Shown piece by piece: positions 11,504-19,297 of a stretch of 64,000 nucleotides of DNA. The notes under the pieces are model-generated. The model saw nothing but the letters and a program-made list of their open reading frames with translations. It had not been told where the DNA came from and ran no database searches. The position numbers and the translations under genes are program-made. The stretch spans positions 124,001-188,000 of the forward strand of contig NZ_JHVN01000002.1 of NCBI RefSeq assembly GCF_000620165.1, given 5' to 3'. How positions within the stretch are numbered: position 1 is the first letter of the stretch; every line of letters starts with the position of its first letter. Origin of the DNA: Anoxybacillus tepidamans PS2 (lineage in GTDB: Bacteria; Bacillota; Bacilli; Bacillales; Anoxybacillaceae).

Positions 11504-12058
11504 ATGATTACAATGAAAGATATCATTAGAGAAGGACACCCGACATTACGAAAAACGGCTGAGCCCGTTCCCCTTCCTGCTTCGAAAGAAGATCAAGATA
11601 TTTTGCGAAGCATGCTTGATTATTTAAAAATGAGCCAAGATTCCGAACTGGCAGCAAAATACGGGCTACGCCCAGGAATTGGATTGGCAGCACCGCAAAT
11701 TAATGTCCCTAAACGAATGATTGCAGTACATGTGAAAGATGAAAAAGGCACATTGCATAGTTATGCCTTATTTAACCCTAAAATTACAAGCCATTCCGTG
11801 CAAATGTGCTACTTGACAAGCGGGGAAGGGTGTCTTTCCGTCGACCGCGACGTTCCCGGCTACGTGCCGCGTTATGCGCGGATTACCGTTGCTGGCACTA
11901 CTCTCGAAGGAGAAAATATCACCCTTCGATTAAAAGGGTTGCCAGCGATTGTATTTCAGCATGAGATCGATCATTTAAATGGCATTATGTTTTACGATCA
12001 TATTGATCCAAAAAATCCTTTCAAAATTCCTGAAAACGCCGTTCCTATCGAACGGTAA
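11504..12058 (+). CDS. def: Peptide deformylase
   Basis: This 184-residue metalloenzyme removes the formyl group from the N-terminal Met of new proteins. All three family motifs are present: GIGLAAPQ, EGCLS and QHEIDHLNG, which provide the metal-binding Cys and two His. Length and sequence fit type 2 deformylases such as B. subtilis DefB (YkrB) and the G. stearothermophilus enzyme. GGAGTGAAGGGCG precedes ATG 11504. It diverges from ykyA. Confidence 0.96.
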   Translation: MITMKDIIREGHPTLRKTAEPVPLPASKEDQDILRSMLDYLKMSQDSELAAKYGLRPGIGLAAPQINVPKRMIAVHVKDEKGTLHSYALFNPKITSHSVQMCYLTSGEGCLSVDRDVPGYVPRYARITVAGTTLEGENITLRLKGLPAIVFQHEIDHLNGIMFYDHIDPKNPFKIPENAVPIER

Positions 12059-12063
12059 GTTAT

Positions 12064-12102
12064 AAAAAAGGGCTATCTCCTTTAGGAGAGAAAGCCCTTT
12101 TT
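12064..12102. terminator. Bidirectional terminator between def and the HAD gene
   Basis: AAAAAGGGC and GCCCTTTTT enclose an inner TCTCC/GGAGA stem. The A and T flanks allow use by both convergent genes. Confidence 0.88.
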
Positions 12103-12104
12103 GT

Positions 12105-12881
12105 TTATTTGATAAGCTCGAGCTGCTTCAATCCGTACAAAATTCCTTCTTCATCCACTGATTTTGTCACAAAATCCGCGACTTCCTTTACCTCTTCTTT
12201 CGCGTTGCCCATCGCCACTCCCGTACCGGCAAACTGAAGCATTTCTAAGTCGTTCAGGCCATCGCCAAACGCATAAACATCCTCTTTTGCCGCTCCGATT
12301 CGCTCCATCAGCTTCCGAATCCCTTCTGCTTTTGAGCCCCCGAATGGCAACACGTCTGTTGATAAACTATGCCAACGAACAAAATGAAATTCCGGATATG
12401 ACGTTACATACTGTTTTTCTTCTTCCGGCTTACAAAATAACAGGGCTTGATAAATCTCACGACGCTCATAGTAAAGGGGATCTGCGGGAGGATGAGGAAA
12501 TTTCAAGCTTCCCATGCTCACATGGATGTAAGAATGATCATTGACGCTTGCCCTCATATCTTCTGCATCCATAAAAATAAGCGGATGACCTTGTTTATGC
12601 GCTTGCTCTTTTAGCTCGTGCAATTTTTGACGTTGCAAAGGATTTTTATAAATGACCTCCCCCTCAAAAACAACATATTGACCATTAAAGCTGACAAATG
12701 AGTCGATCCCTAATTTTTTTCGCAATTCCGCAAACATAAATGGGGCCCTTCCCGTAGCAATCGCCACATACACTCCAGCCGCCTTCAACTTTTGAATCGC
12801 TTGGACAGTTGAAGGGGGCAATTCTTTGTTCTCATTTAATAACGTTCCATCAATGTCAAAAAACACAATCTTTTTCTTCAT
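12105..12881 (-). CDS. Cof-type HAD family sugar-phosphatase-like hydrolase
   Basis: The 258-residue HAD-superfamily hydrolase has motif I FDIDGTLL near the N-terminus, motif II AIATGRAP and motif IV FGDGLNDLEML with the metal-binding Asp residues. A large C2-type cap lies between. Such enzymes dephosphorylate small phosphometabolites such as FMN or sugar phosphates. Position between def (ykrB) and rnjA matches B. subtilis ykrA. The substrate cannot be read from sequence. Confidence 0.9.
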   Translation of the reverse strand: MKKKIVFFDIDGTLLNENKELPPSTVQAIQKLKAAGVYVAIATGRAPFMFAELRKKLGIDSFVSFNGQYVVFEGEVIYKNPLQRQKLHELKEQAHKQGHPLIFMDAEDMRASVNDHSYIHVSMGSLKFPHPPADPLYYERREIYQALLFCKPEEEKQYVTSYPEFHFVRWHSLSTDVLPFGGSKAEGIRKLMERIGAAKEDVYAFGDGLNDLEMLQFAGTGVAMGNAKEEVKEVADFVTKSVDEEGILYGLKQLELIK

Positions 12882-13035
12882 GTTTTCTCACCTTAATAAT
12901 AAAATCGTTGCGCTTCTTCATCACTACGGTAATGAAAAAAAGCAGAGATGTCAAACAAAAAGGACTTCCAGCTTTCACCATGAAAAACAAGCCCTTATAT
13001 TCATATACTAATACTAAATAAAAAATAAGAGAACA

Positions 13036-13063
13036 TTTACTTTCCGCAAGAAATAAGTACAAT
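13036..13063 (+). promoter_or_regulatory. Sigma-A promoter of the small peptide transcript
   Basis: TTTACT (13036-13041) and TACAAT (13058-13063) are separated by 16 bases. Transcription would begin near 13070, fifteen bases before a small open reading frame. Confidence 0.7.
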
Positions 13064-13084
13064 AAAAGTAGGGAGTGATGAGAG

Positions 13085-13156
13085 ATGTTGAAGAAGCTCA
13101 AGAAAAAATTGCTCCAACAATGGAAAGATTTGCTCCGTAAAAAGTCAATCGCTTAA
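13085..13156 (+). CDS. Cationic amphipathic 23-residue peptide
   Basis: The peptide begins MLKKLKKKLLQQWKDLLRKK and ends SIA. It has nine Lys/Arg against one Asp, and its Leu residues fall on one face of a helix, as in membrane-active peptides. GGAG lies nine bases before ATG 13085, and the terminator begins six bases after the stop. I know of no named family. It could be a membrane-targeting peptide, a type I toxin-like product, or a small regulator. An overlapping reading from GTG in another frame has a poorer ribosome site. Confidence 0.6.
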   Translation: MLKKLKKKLLQQWKDLLRKKSIA

Positions 13157-13161
13157 GTTTA

Positions 13162-13192
13162 AAGCCCTTCTCTAGAAAGAAGGGCTTCTTTT
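13162..13192 (+). terminator. Terminator of the small peptide transcript
   Basis: AAGCCCTTCT and AGAAGGGCTT form a 10-base-pair stem with a six-base loop, followed by CTTTT. Confidence 0.85.
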
Positions 13193-13207
13193 AGAAGAAG
13201 CGCATGA

Positions 13208-13294
13208 ATGAAAGTATTCCATTCCGTCAAAGATGATAAAAGTGAAATCGACTTTGCCGTCTTGGACACAGAGGTACGTAAAAATAAAAGCTAG
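13208..13294 (+). other. Short open frame of 28 codons, doubtful
   Basis: A reading frame starting MKVFHSVKDDKSEIDFAVLD follows the terminator. It has no clear ribosome site and no promoter of its own. It may be the remnant of a lost gene or chance. I list it because the rest of this 390-base gap otherwise holds only the rpoY control region. Confidence 0.25.
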
Positions 13295-13328
13295 TCAGGC
13301 GAAAAGAAATATTTAACAATAAAATATA

Positions 13329-13548
13329 TTGATTTTCGCCGTTAAAGTATGTTTATGATATTATGATATGATGAGGAGCGAAAATTTTTTGTTAATACCG
13401 CGTAACAAAAAATAATCCCCAAACGCCTTTGTGAATGGCGCAAAATGACACCCGATGATATAAAACATCGCTTAGCAAAGAATAATGCTATATTTTTAAC
13501 ATTATTCATAACCTGATCAATTATTGGCTAGTAAGGAGAGATTTTGCA
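13329..13548 (+). promoter_or_regulatory. Promoter region and structured leader of rpoY-rnjA
   Basis: TTGATT (13329) and several overlapping TATGAT-like elements (13354-13372) suggest a promoter. The following ~170 bases contain four inverted repeats: TTTTTTGTTA/TAACAAAAAA (13385-13394 and 13403-13412), CGCC/GGCG (13424 and 13437), CGATG/CATCG (13453 and 13466), and AATAATG/CATTATT (13481 and 13500). GGAGAG precedes the rpoY ATG. The transcript start is not certain. Confidence 0.5.
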
Positions 13549-13758
13549 ATGATTTTTAAAGTATTTTACCAAGAAAATCCTGATGAAGTGCCTGTGAGAG
13601 AAAAAACAAAAACGCTGTATATTGAAGCGGAATCAGAGCGCGAAGTACGCCAAAAGCTAAAAAACCGCACCATTAATATCGAGTACATTCAGCCGCTTGA
13701 AGGTGCTCATCTAGAGTATGAGAAACAAAGTCCACATTTTCACGTATTGGAGATTTAG
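13549..13758 (+). CDS. rpoY: RNA polymerase epsilon subunit
   Basis: The 69-residue product matches RpoY (YkzG, DUF1447), the small epsilon subunit of Firmicute RNA polymerase, found directly before rnjA in B. subtilis. Segments such as [20 protein letters not shown] and [13 protein letters not shown] are typical. AAGGAGAG precedes ATG 13549. Its stop codon abuts the rnjA start, so the two are translated from one mRNA. Confidence 0.93.
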   Translation: MIFKVFYQENPDEVPVREKTKTLYIEAESEREVRQKLKNRTINIEYIQPLEGAHLEYEKQSPHFHVLEI

Positions 13759-15429
13759 ATGATGAAATTTTTAAAAGAAAATCAAGTTGGCGTATTTGCA
13801 CTCGGAGGATTAGGAGAGATCGGAAAAAATACATACGGCGTGCAATTCCAAGATGAGATTATTGTTATTGATGCGGGGATTAAATTTCCAGAAGACGAGC
13901 TCCTTGGAATTGATTATGTAATCCCTGATTACAGTTATTTAGTAAAAAATGCCGAGAAAATTAAAGGTTTATTTATTACTCATGGGCACGAAGACCACAT
14001 CGGCGGCATTCCTTATTTACTTCGGCAAGTAAACGTTCCGATATATGGCGGAAAGCTTGCCTTGGGACTGATCCGCAACAAATTGGAAGAGCACGGGCTT
14101 TTAAGCCAAACAAAGCTGATTGAAATTAAAGAAGACGATGTGATTCGCTTTCAAAAAACGGCGGTCACGTTTTTCCGGACGACACACAGCATTCCGGACA
14201 GCTACGGCATTGTGGTGAAAACACCGGCCGGACAAATTGTGCATACGGGAGACTTTAAATTTGACTTTACACCAGTAGGCGAGCCTGCTAACTTAACAAA
14301 AATGGCGGAGATCGGAAAAGAAGGCGTGCTATGCTTGCTTTCGGACAGCACAAACAGTGAAATTCCGCATTTTACAATGTCCGAGCGCCGCGTTGGCGAA
14401 AGCATCCACGATATTTTCCGCAAAGTTCAAGGGCGCATCATTTTTGCGACATTTGCATCCAACATTCATCGCCTGCAGCAAGTGACGGAAGCAGCGGTGC
14501 TTAACAATCGCAAAATCGCTGTCTTCGGCCGGAGCATGGAAGCTGCAATTGAAATTGGGCAGGAACTCGGCTACATTAAATGTCCGAAAGATACATTCAT
14601 TGATGCTGCACAAATTAACCGTCTCCCAGCGAACCGTGTCACAATTTTATGTACAGGAAGCCAAGGTGAACCAATGGCCGCACTATCGCGCATCGCCAAT
14701 GGTACACATCGGCAAATCCAAATTATTCCGGGAGATACTGTCGTTTTCTCATCCTCCCCGATCCCAGGAAACACGGTGAGCGTCAATCGTACAATCAATA
14801 TGTTATACCGCGCAGGTGCCGAAGTCATTCACGGTCCGTTGAATGATATTCATACATCTGGCCACGGCGGACAAGAAGAACAAAAATTGATGATCCGTTT
14901 AATAAAGCCAAAGTACTTCATGCCTATTCACGGAGAATACCGCATGCAAAAAATGCATGCTAAACTTGCGGTGGATTGTGGCGTGCCAGAGGAAAATTGC
15001 TTTATTATGGACAACGGCGAAGTGCTAGGATTAAGCGAGGAGGAAGCAGGCATTGTCGGTAAAATCCCATCAGGTTCTGTCTACATTGATGGTAGTGGCA
15101 TCGGAGATATCGGCAATATCGTGCTGCGTGACCGCCGCATTCTTTCTGAAGAGGGTCTTGTGATCGTCGTTGTCAGCATTAATATGAAAGAATTTAAAAT
15201 TGCTGCGGGTCCGGATATCATTTCACGCGGATTTGTCTATATGCGTGAATCTGGTGACTTAATTAGCGACGCTCAAGCGCTCATCGCAAAACATCTTGAA
15301 AAAGTGCTTGAGAGAAAAACAAACCAATGGTCAGAAATTAAAAATGAAATCACGGACACACTGGCACCATTTTTATATGAAAAAACAAAACGAAAACCGA
15401 TGATTTTGCCGATCATTATGGAAATATAA
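13759..15429 (+). CDS. rnjA: Ribonuclease J1
   Basis: This 556-residue metallo-beta-lactamase / beta-CASP nuclease has 5'-3' exonuclease and endonuclease activity in mRNA decay and rRNA maturation. The zinc motif HGHEDHIGG is near residue 74, the beta-CASP region follows with GRSMEAAIE and [12 protein letters not shown], and the C-terminal domain ends [19 protein letters not shown]. It matches B. subtilis RnjA along its length. The frame begins ATGATG; the second ATG gives the usual MKF N-terminus. Confidence 0.97.
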   Translation: MMKFLKENQVGVFALGGLGEIGKNTYGVQFQDEIIVIDAGIKFPEDELLGIDYVIPDYSYLVKNAEKIKGLFITHGHEDHIGGIPYLLRQVNVPIYGGKLALGLIRNKLEEHGLLSQTKLIEIKEDDVIRFQKTAVTFFRTTHSIPDSYGIVVKTPAGQIVHTGDFKFDFTPVGEPANLTKMAEIGKEGVLCLLSDSTNSEIPHFTMSERRVGESIHDIFRKVQGRIIFATFASNIHRLQQVTEAAVLNNRKIAVFGRSMEAAIEIGQELGYIKCPKDTFIDAAQINRLPANRVTILCTGSQGEPMAALSRIANGTHRQIQIIPGDTVVFSSSPIPGNTVSVNRTINMLYRAGAEVIHGPLNDIHTSGHGGQEEQKLMIRLIKPKYFMPIHGEYRMQKMHAKLAVDCGVPEENCFIMDNGEVLGLSEEEAGIVGKIPSGSVYIDGSGIGDIGNIVLRDRRILSEEGLVIVVVSINMKEFKIAAGPDIISRGFVYMRESGDLISDAQALIAKHLEKVLERKTNQWSEIKNEITDTLAPFLYEKTKRKPMILPIIMEI

Positions 15430-15458
15430 AAAACGTGCCTAGCGTTTCGCGGAATAAC

Positions 15459-15485
15459 AAAAAGCAGGGAAAATCCCTGCTTTTT
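15459..15485 (+). terminator. Terminator of rpoY-rnjA
   Basis: AAAAAGCAGGG and CCCTGCTTTTT form a stem with a five-base loop, thirty bases after the rnjA stop. Confidence 0.9.
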
Positions 15486-15498
15486 GTTTTAATAATTA

Positions 15499-15584
15499 TT
15501 AGACGTCGCCTTTGCGGATGATTTCTGAAGCGAGCGGAGAAACAATAATCCGGCTGCCTCATTCATTACGCAACGTAAAAAAAC
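15499..15584 (-). pseudogene. Possible C-terminal remnant of a lost gene
   Basis: On the minus strand one frame reads FFTLRNE, a stop, then GSRIIVSPLASEIIRKGDV and a second stop. The last stretch looks protein-like and ends in a normal stop, but no start or ribosome site exists. I could not name the parent family. Confidence 0.25.
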
Positions 15585-15591
15585 GCACATC

Positions 15592-15618
15592 AAAAAAGGA
15601 ACGAATGGCCTTCGTTCC
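15592..15618 (-). terminator. Terminator of ykuU-ykuV
   Basis: On the minus strand GGAACGAA and TTCGTTCC pair with a five-base loop and are followed by TTTTTT, just after the ykuV stop. Confidence 0.88.
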
Positions 15619-15630
15619 TTTCAACTCACA

Positions 15631-16086
15631 TTATTCAGCTTTTTGATTTTCCTCAAGCACACGGTTGACGCGTTTTTCTAACATCTTCATCCCGCTTCCT
15701 CCAGCTTGGAAGTGACGAAGCTTCCCTTCCGCATCAAACACGTAATAAGCAGGAACATACTGATTTTCGAAAGCGTCCGTAATTTTATGTTCGTTATCGA
15801 CTAAAATCGGCTGTGTAATGCCGTGTTCTTCTGCCGTCTTTTTGACGAGTTCAATATCGAGATCGCTTTCGGAGCGAGGCATATGGACTGCTACGACATT
15901 TAATTCATTTTGATAGCGATCGCGGAACTCGTTTACTTGCGGCATTGCTTCTTTGCAAAGATGGCAGCTCACCGACCAAAAGTGAATAAGCGTCGGCTTC
16001 TTGCCAATTAATTCTTCTCTTGTTACCTCACCATTTAAATAAGCGGTCGCTCCGCTTAATTCAGGCATTGGTTCGCGTAATTTCAT
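15631..16086 (-). CDS. ykuV: Thiol-disulfide oxidoreductase YkuV (thioredoxin-like)
   Basis: The 151-residue thioredoxin-fold protein matches B. subtilis YkuV. The active-site CXXC is in FWSVSCHLCKEAMPQV. The cis-Pro lies in NQYVPAYYVFD. There is no signal peptide, so it acts in the cytoplasm as a dithiol reductant. ATG 16086 follows GGAGGG and gives MKLREPMPEL, matching YkuV; a longer reading to 16107 has no ribosome site. It lies 51 bases after the peroxiredoxin ykuU, a likely functional partner. Confidence 0.93.
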   Translation of the reverse strand: MKLREPMPELSGATAYLNGEVTREELIGKKPTLIHFWSVSCHLCKEAMPQVNEFRDRYQNELNVVAVHMPRSESDLDIELVKKTAEEHGITQPILVDNEHKITDAFENQYVPAYYVFDAEGKLRHFQAGGSGMKMLEKRVNRVLEENQKAE

Positions 16087-16106
16087 CGTATCCCTCCATG
16101 TAAACA

Positions 16107-16131
16107 AAGGTCTAACGTAATGTTAGACCTT
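16107..16131 (-). promoter_or_regulatory. Hairpin between ykuU and ykuV
   Basis: AAGGTCTAAC and GTTAGACCTT are perfect 10-base arms with a five-base loop. Only TTTG and TTT follow on the minus strand, so it may be a weak terminator letting some transcripts continue into ykuV, or an mRNA-stabilising hairpin. Confidence 0.6.
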
Positions 16132-16137
16132 CTTTGA

Positions 16138-16686
16138 TTATACTTCTAATGTTTTTTGACCAGGCTTCCAGTTAGCTGGGCAAAGACCGCCAGTTTGCAA
16201 TGCTTGAAGCACACGTAATACTTCATCTACATCGCGACCGATATTGTTGTGGTGAACAACGGCGTATTTCAATTCTCCTTCTGGATCGATGATGAATAAA
16301 CCGCGAAGTGCGATTCCTTCTTCTTCGATCAATACACCGTAGTCGCGAGATACTGCATGATTTGTATCAGCAGCTAACGGATACTTGATTTCTCCAAGTC
16401 CGTTTTCTGTGCGTGGCGTATCGATCCATGCTTTATGAGAGTATACAGAATCTGTAGATACACCGATTACAACAGCATCTAAATCTTCGAACTCATCGTA
16501 GCGATCAGAAATAGCTGTAATTTCTGTTGGACATACGAACGTGAAATCTAATGGATAGAAGAAAAGAACTGTCCATTTTCCATTTCGCATATTTTCTTCT
16601 AGGCTCACTGTACCAAAATCGCCGCTTGGTAAAACAGCTTTCATTTCGAAACGTGGAGCTTGTTTTCCTACCATACGTTCTGCCAT
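16138..16686 (-). CDS. ykuU: 2-Cys peroxiredoxin YkuU
   Basis: The 182-residue AhpC/TSA family peroxidase reduces hydrogen peroxide and organic peroxides. The peroxidatic Cys is in PLDFTFVCPTE and the resolving Cys is in GGLCPANW near the C-terminus, so it is a typical 2-Cys enzyme. GGAGGG precedes ATG 16686. It is followed by ykuV, which may recycle it. A strong promoter and an 11-base inverted repeat lie upstream. Confidence 0.95.
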   Translation of the reverse strand: MAERMVGKQAPRFEMKAVLPSGDFGTVSLEENMRNGKWTVLFFYPLDFTFVCPTEITAISDRYDEFEDLDAVVIGVSTDSVYSHKAWIDTPRTENGLGEIKYPLAADTNHAVSRDYGVLIEEEGIALRGLFIIDPEGELKYAVVHHNNIGRDVDEVLRVLQALQTGGLCPANWKPGQKTLEV

Positions 16687-16710
16687 ATGTATCCCTCCAT
16701 AATGATTTTA

Positions 16711-16737
16711 TTGAGAAAATGACAGACATTTTCTCAA
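16711..16737 (-). promoter_or_regulatory. Perfect 11-bp inverted repeat in the ykuU leader
   Basis: TTGAGAAAATG (16711-16721) and CATTTTCTCAA (16727-16737) are perfect complements with a five-base loop. It lies between the predicted start of transcription near 16755 and the ribosome site. It does not resemble the PerR box that I remember. Confidence 0.65.
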
Positions 16738-16762
16738 TTAGATAAACTTTTATCCATATAGG

Positions 16763-16791
16763 ATTATACTAAACACTATATTTTTAGTCAA
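16763..16791 (-). promoter_or_regulatory. Sigma-A promoter of ykuU-ykuV
   Basis: On the minus strand TTGACT (16786-16791) and TATAAT (16763-16768) are separated by 17 bases, a near-perfect vegetative promoter. The remaining sequence to 16903 is AT-rich with no gene. Confidence 0.88.
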
Positions 16792-16903
16792 TATTAAATG
16801 ATAATTAATTTAAAGAGATACTTGTTTTTGTACTATTATTATCGACTTATTTCTATCATTATTTTACTATTTTCTTCTTGATATACCAAATGATTTGCAC
16901 GAA

Positions 16904-16935
16904 CAAAAAGACTAGGAAAGGCGCCTAGTCTTTTT
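16904..16935 (-). terminator. Terminator of ykuS
   Basis: AAAAAGACTAGG and CCTAGTCTTTTT are perfect arms with a seven-base loop, 27 bases after the ykuS stop. Confidence 0.9.
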
Positions 16936-16961
16936 ACGTGCGCTTTTATGTGTTATGATTA

Positions 16962-17204
16962 TTATCGCAATTTTTCTTCAACTTTTTGGCATACTTCTTC
17001 CGCTGTTAAGCCGCTCGCTTCAATCACAGCGCCCGCCGTCACAGCATTTTGAATGCCCATTACATTCGAATCTTGTCCCGTAACAACACAGCAATCGCAA
17101 CCTTTGGCATCGCTTTCTTGGCGAAGCGGAACAACTTCATGTCCTCTTTCTTGTAACGCTGTCTGAACATTCGTTAATGATGGTTCTACACCAATTTTCG
17201 CCAT
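16962..17204 (-). CDS. ykuS: UPF0180 family protein YkuS
   Basis: This 80-residue protein matches YkuS (UPF0180), of unknown function. It has a Cys pair in [17 protein letters not shown], which is conserved in the family as I recall. It lies 57 bases after dapL, as in B. subtilis, and ends the dapH-dapL-ykuS group. GGAGGTGG precedes ATG 17204. Confidence 0.88.
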   Translation of the reverse strand: MAKIGVEPSLTNVQTALQERGHEVVPLRQESDAKGCDCCVVTGQDSNVMGIQNAVTAGAVIEASGLTAEEVCQKVEEKLR

Positions 17205-17261
17205 GTCCCATCCACCTCCTCACTTACATAATGTGTCTTATAGGAGATGGAAATATACGTA

Positions 17262-18389
17262 TCATTCATTGTTTCCTTTCCACGAAATATACGTTGTCAA
17301 TAACGAGATCGCTTTATCGATAGCGCTCTCATCAGGCGATAACTTCGCATGGTGCAGCCCGTGCGCAGAATCTACACCGAGCCAAAACATAAATCCCGGA
17401 ATTTTCGCAAGCATATAACCAAAATCTTCCCCGGTCATTGCTTCTTTACATCTGACAACATCGATGCCGGGAATTCCACCTGCGAATTCCATAAACTCTT
17501 TCGTAAGCGCTTCATCGTTATATACTTGATGATACATGGAGCCATAATCAATGGTTGCTTCACACTCATAAGCGATTTCAACACCTTTAACAATGGCTTC
17601 AATTCGTTCTTTCACCTTTTTCATTGATTCCACCGATAGTGTGCGAATCGTCCCCTCAAGCCGTGCTGTTTCAGCAATTACATTTTGCACCGTTCCCCCA
17701 GAAATTTTTCCAATTGTAATAACAGCGCTATCGAGCGGATCGACGTTGCGCGCTACAATCGATTGGAGCTGAGTGACGAGCGAACAAGCAGCAACAACCA
17801 TATCGTTGGCCAAATGCGGAAAAGCGGCATGCCCGCCTTTTCCTTTTAAATCAATAAATAATTCTGATGTATTGGCAAATAACAACCCCTCTTTCACAGC
17901 GATCGTGCCGACAGGGTGCTCAGGTGCAATATGCAAAGCGATGATCATATCGGGCATCCATCGCTTCATCGCCTCGCTCTCAAGCATCGGCAGCGCACCT
18001 CCCGGACCTTCTTCGGCCGGCTGGAAAATAAACAACAAATTGTCGTTAATTGCGTGGTGCACAAAATATGTCAATACACCGAGGGCAATACTCATATGAA
18101 AATCGTGGCCGCAAGCATGCATCCGTCCTTCATGTTCGGAGCGGTACGGCAATCCTGTTTCTTCGGTAATCGGAAGGCCATCTATATCCGCACGGTAGGC
18201 AATCGTTTTCGTTGGTTTAAGGCCGTTCACTTTTACAAAAATGCCCGTTCTCCACGTTTGGATTTCCAATCGCTCTTGTGGCAATGCGGCTATATAGTTG
18301 AGTAAGTACTGTTGCGTTTTAAATTCTTGGAATCCTAATTCGGGAATTTTATGCAAATCGCGCCGAATGGACACAAATGGGCTCAGCAT
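17262..18389 (-). CDS. dapL: N-acetyldiaminopimelate deacetylase
   Basis: The 375-residue M20-family amidohydrolase removes acetate from N-acetyl-LL-diaminopimelate, releasing LL-DAP for lysine and peptidoglycan. The metal ligands appear in [19 protein letters not shown] and the C-terminal [11 protein letters not shown]. Similarity and position next to dapH fit B. subtilis YkuR, called DapL in this pathway. ATG 18389 follows AAGGAGGAG; a longer reading to 18428 runs into the terminator hairpin upstream and is rejected. Confidence 0.93.
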   Translation of the reverse strand: MLSPFVSIRRDLHKIPELGFQEFKTQQYLLNYIAALPQERLEIQTWRTGIFVKVNGLKPTKTIAYRADIDGLPITEETGLPYRSEHEGRMHACGHDFHMSIALGVLTYFVHHAINDNLLFIFQPAEEGPGGALPMLESEAMKRWMPDMIIALHIAPEHPVGTIAVKEGLLFANTSELFIDLKGKGGHAAFPHLANDMVVAACSLVTQLQSIVARNVDPLDSAVITIGKISGGTVQNVIAETARLEGTIRTLSVESMKKVKERIEAIVKGVEIAYECEATIDYGSMYHQVYNDEALTKEFMEFAGGIPGIDVVRCKEAMTGEDFGYMLAKIPGFMFWLGVDSAHGLHHAKLSPDESAIDKAISLLTTYISWKGNNE

Positions 18390-18405
18390 GTTTTCTCCTC
18401 CTTGT

Positions 18406-18430
18406 AAAAAAGCGTGGAGTATCTCCACGC
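18406..18430 (-). terminator. Terminator between dapH and dapL
   Basis: On the minus strand GCGTGGAG and CTCCACGC pair around a three-base loop and are followed by TTTTTT. It ends about 17 bases before the dapL start, so dapL expression depends on readthrough or another promoter. A second hairpin, GCTGGTGA/TCACCAGC (18463-18470 and 18486-18493), lies just upstream. Confidence 0.8.
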
Positions 18431-18515
18431 TCTCTATGATGAGACTTCATAACCGGCTTGTCGCTGGTGAGTCGACAAAGAACATTCACCAGCAAAATCG
18501 GACGTCCTGTTCCCT

Positions 18516-19226
18516 TTATAATTGTCGTAATTCTTGTTTAATTTCTGTTTTCGCTTTCGTCTTTTCATCGATTTGTTTAATAACGCGGGCCGGTACACCA
18601 GCAACAACCGTATAAGGCGGAACATCTTCAATGACGACAGCGCCAGCCGCTACGACCGCTCCTTTTCCTACCGTCACCCCTTCTAAAATTACAGCGTTAG
18701 CGCCGATGACGACATCATCTTCGACAATCACAGGCTTCGCAGAAGGAGGCTCGATCACCCCTGCCAATACCGCTCCAGCACCAACGTGGCAATTTTTGCC
18801 GACCGTGGCACGTCCGCCAAGCACTGCATTCATATCGATCATTGTACCTTCGCCTACAACAGCACCGATATTAATGACAGCGCCCATCATAATCACCGCA
18901 TTATCGCCAATTTCCACTTGGTCGCGGATGATCGCCCCCGGTTCAATACGCGCTTTGATTCCTTTTAAATCAAGAAGCGGAATCGCGGAATTGCGGCGGT
19001 CATTTTCAACGACATAATCTTCAACTCGATCGTTGTTTGCCTCAAGCGCCGCTTGAATTTCTTGCCATTCGCCGAACACCACTCCCGTATTTCCGGAAAT
19101 AAATGTTTTAGCGCTCGCTCCAAAATCGATTCCTTCTAAATCCCCTTTTATGTATACTTTGACAGGCGTCGCTTTTTTGCTATTTTGAATAAACGAAATG
19201 ATTTCATTAGCATCCATCATTTTCAT
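18516..19226 (-). CDS. dapH: Tetrahydrodipicolinate N-acetyltransferase
   Basis: The 236-residue acyltransferase acetylates tetrahydrodipicolinate, the first committed step of the acetylated DAP route. The C-terminal half is a left-handed beta helix of hexapeptide repeats ([20 protein letters not shown] and following). The N-terminus [14 protein letters not shown] and C-terminus [11 protein letters not shown] are nearly those of B. subtilis DapH (YkuQ). AGGAGG precedes ATG 19226. The window also carries patA and dapL, the next two steps. Confidence 0.96.
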   Translation of the reverse strand: MKMMDANEIISFIQNSKKATPVKVYIKGDLEGIDFGASAKTFISGNTGVVFGEWQEIQAALEANNDRVEDYVVENDRRNSAIPLLDLKGIKARIEPGAIIRDQVEIGDNAVIMMGAVINIGAVVGEGTMIDMNAVLGGRATVGKNCHVGAGAVLAGVIEPPSAKPVIVEDDVVIGANAVILEGVTVGKGAVVAAGAVVIEDVPPYTVVAGVPARVIKQIDEKTKAKTEIKQELRQL

Positions 19227-19260
19227 TGCAGCATCCTCCTTTTGTTCTCTTATTTCTTTA

Positions 19261-19289
19261 CTTTAGCAAAACAGGAATAGTGCTGACAA
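19261..19289 (-). promoter_or_regulatory. Possible sigma-A promoter of dapH
   Basis: On the minus strand TTGTCA (19284-19289) and CTAAAG (19261-19266) are 17 bases apart, 35 bases before dapH. The -10 match is weak. Confidence 0.4.
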
Positions 19290-19297
19290 GCACCAAT

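Larger units (their letters stand above)
13070..13192 (+). ncRNA. Small transcript encoding a cationic peptide
   Basis: A promoter, a 23-codon reading frame and a strong terminator lie within about 125 bases, in the same kind of arrangement as SR1. No other gene is present in the unit. It may act as an mRNA, a regulatory RNA, or both. The unit is predicted from sequence signals only. Confidence 0.55.

Noticed and set aside
12826-13011. Overlapping plus-strand frames before the small peptide unit
   Set aside because: They have no ribosome site and cross the start of the HAD phosphatase gene on the other strand.
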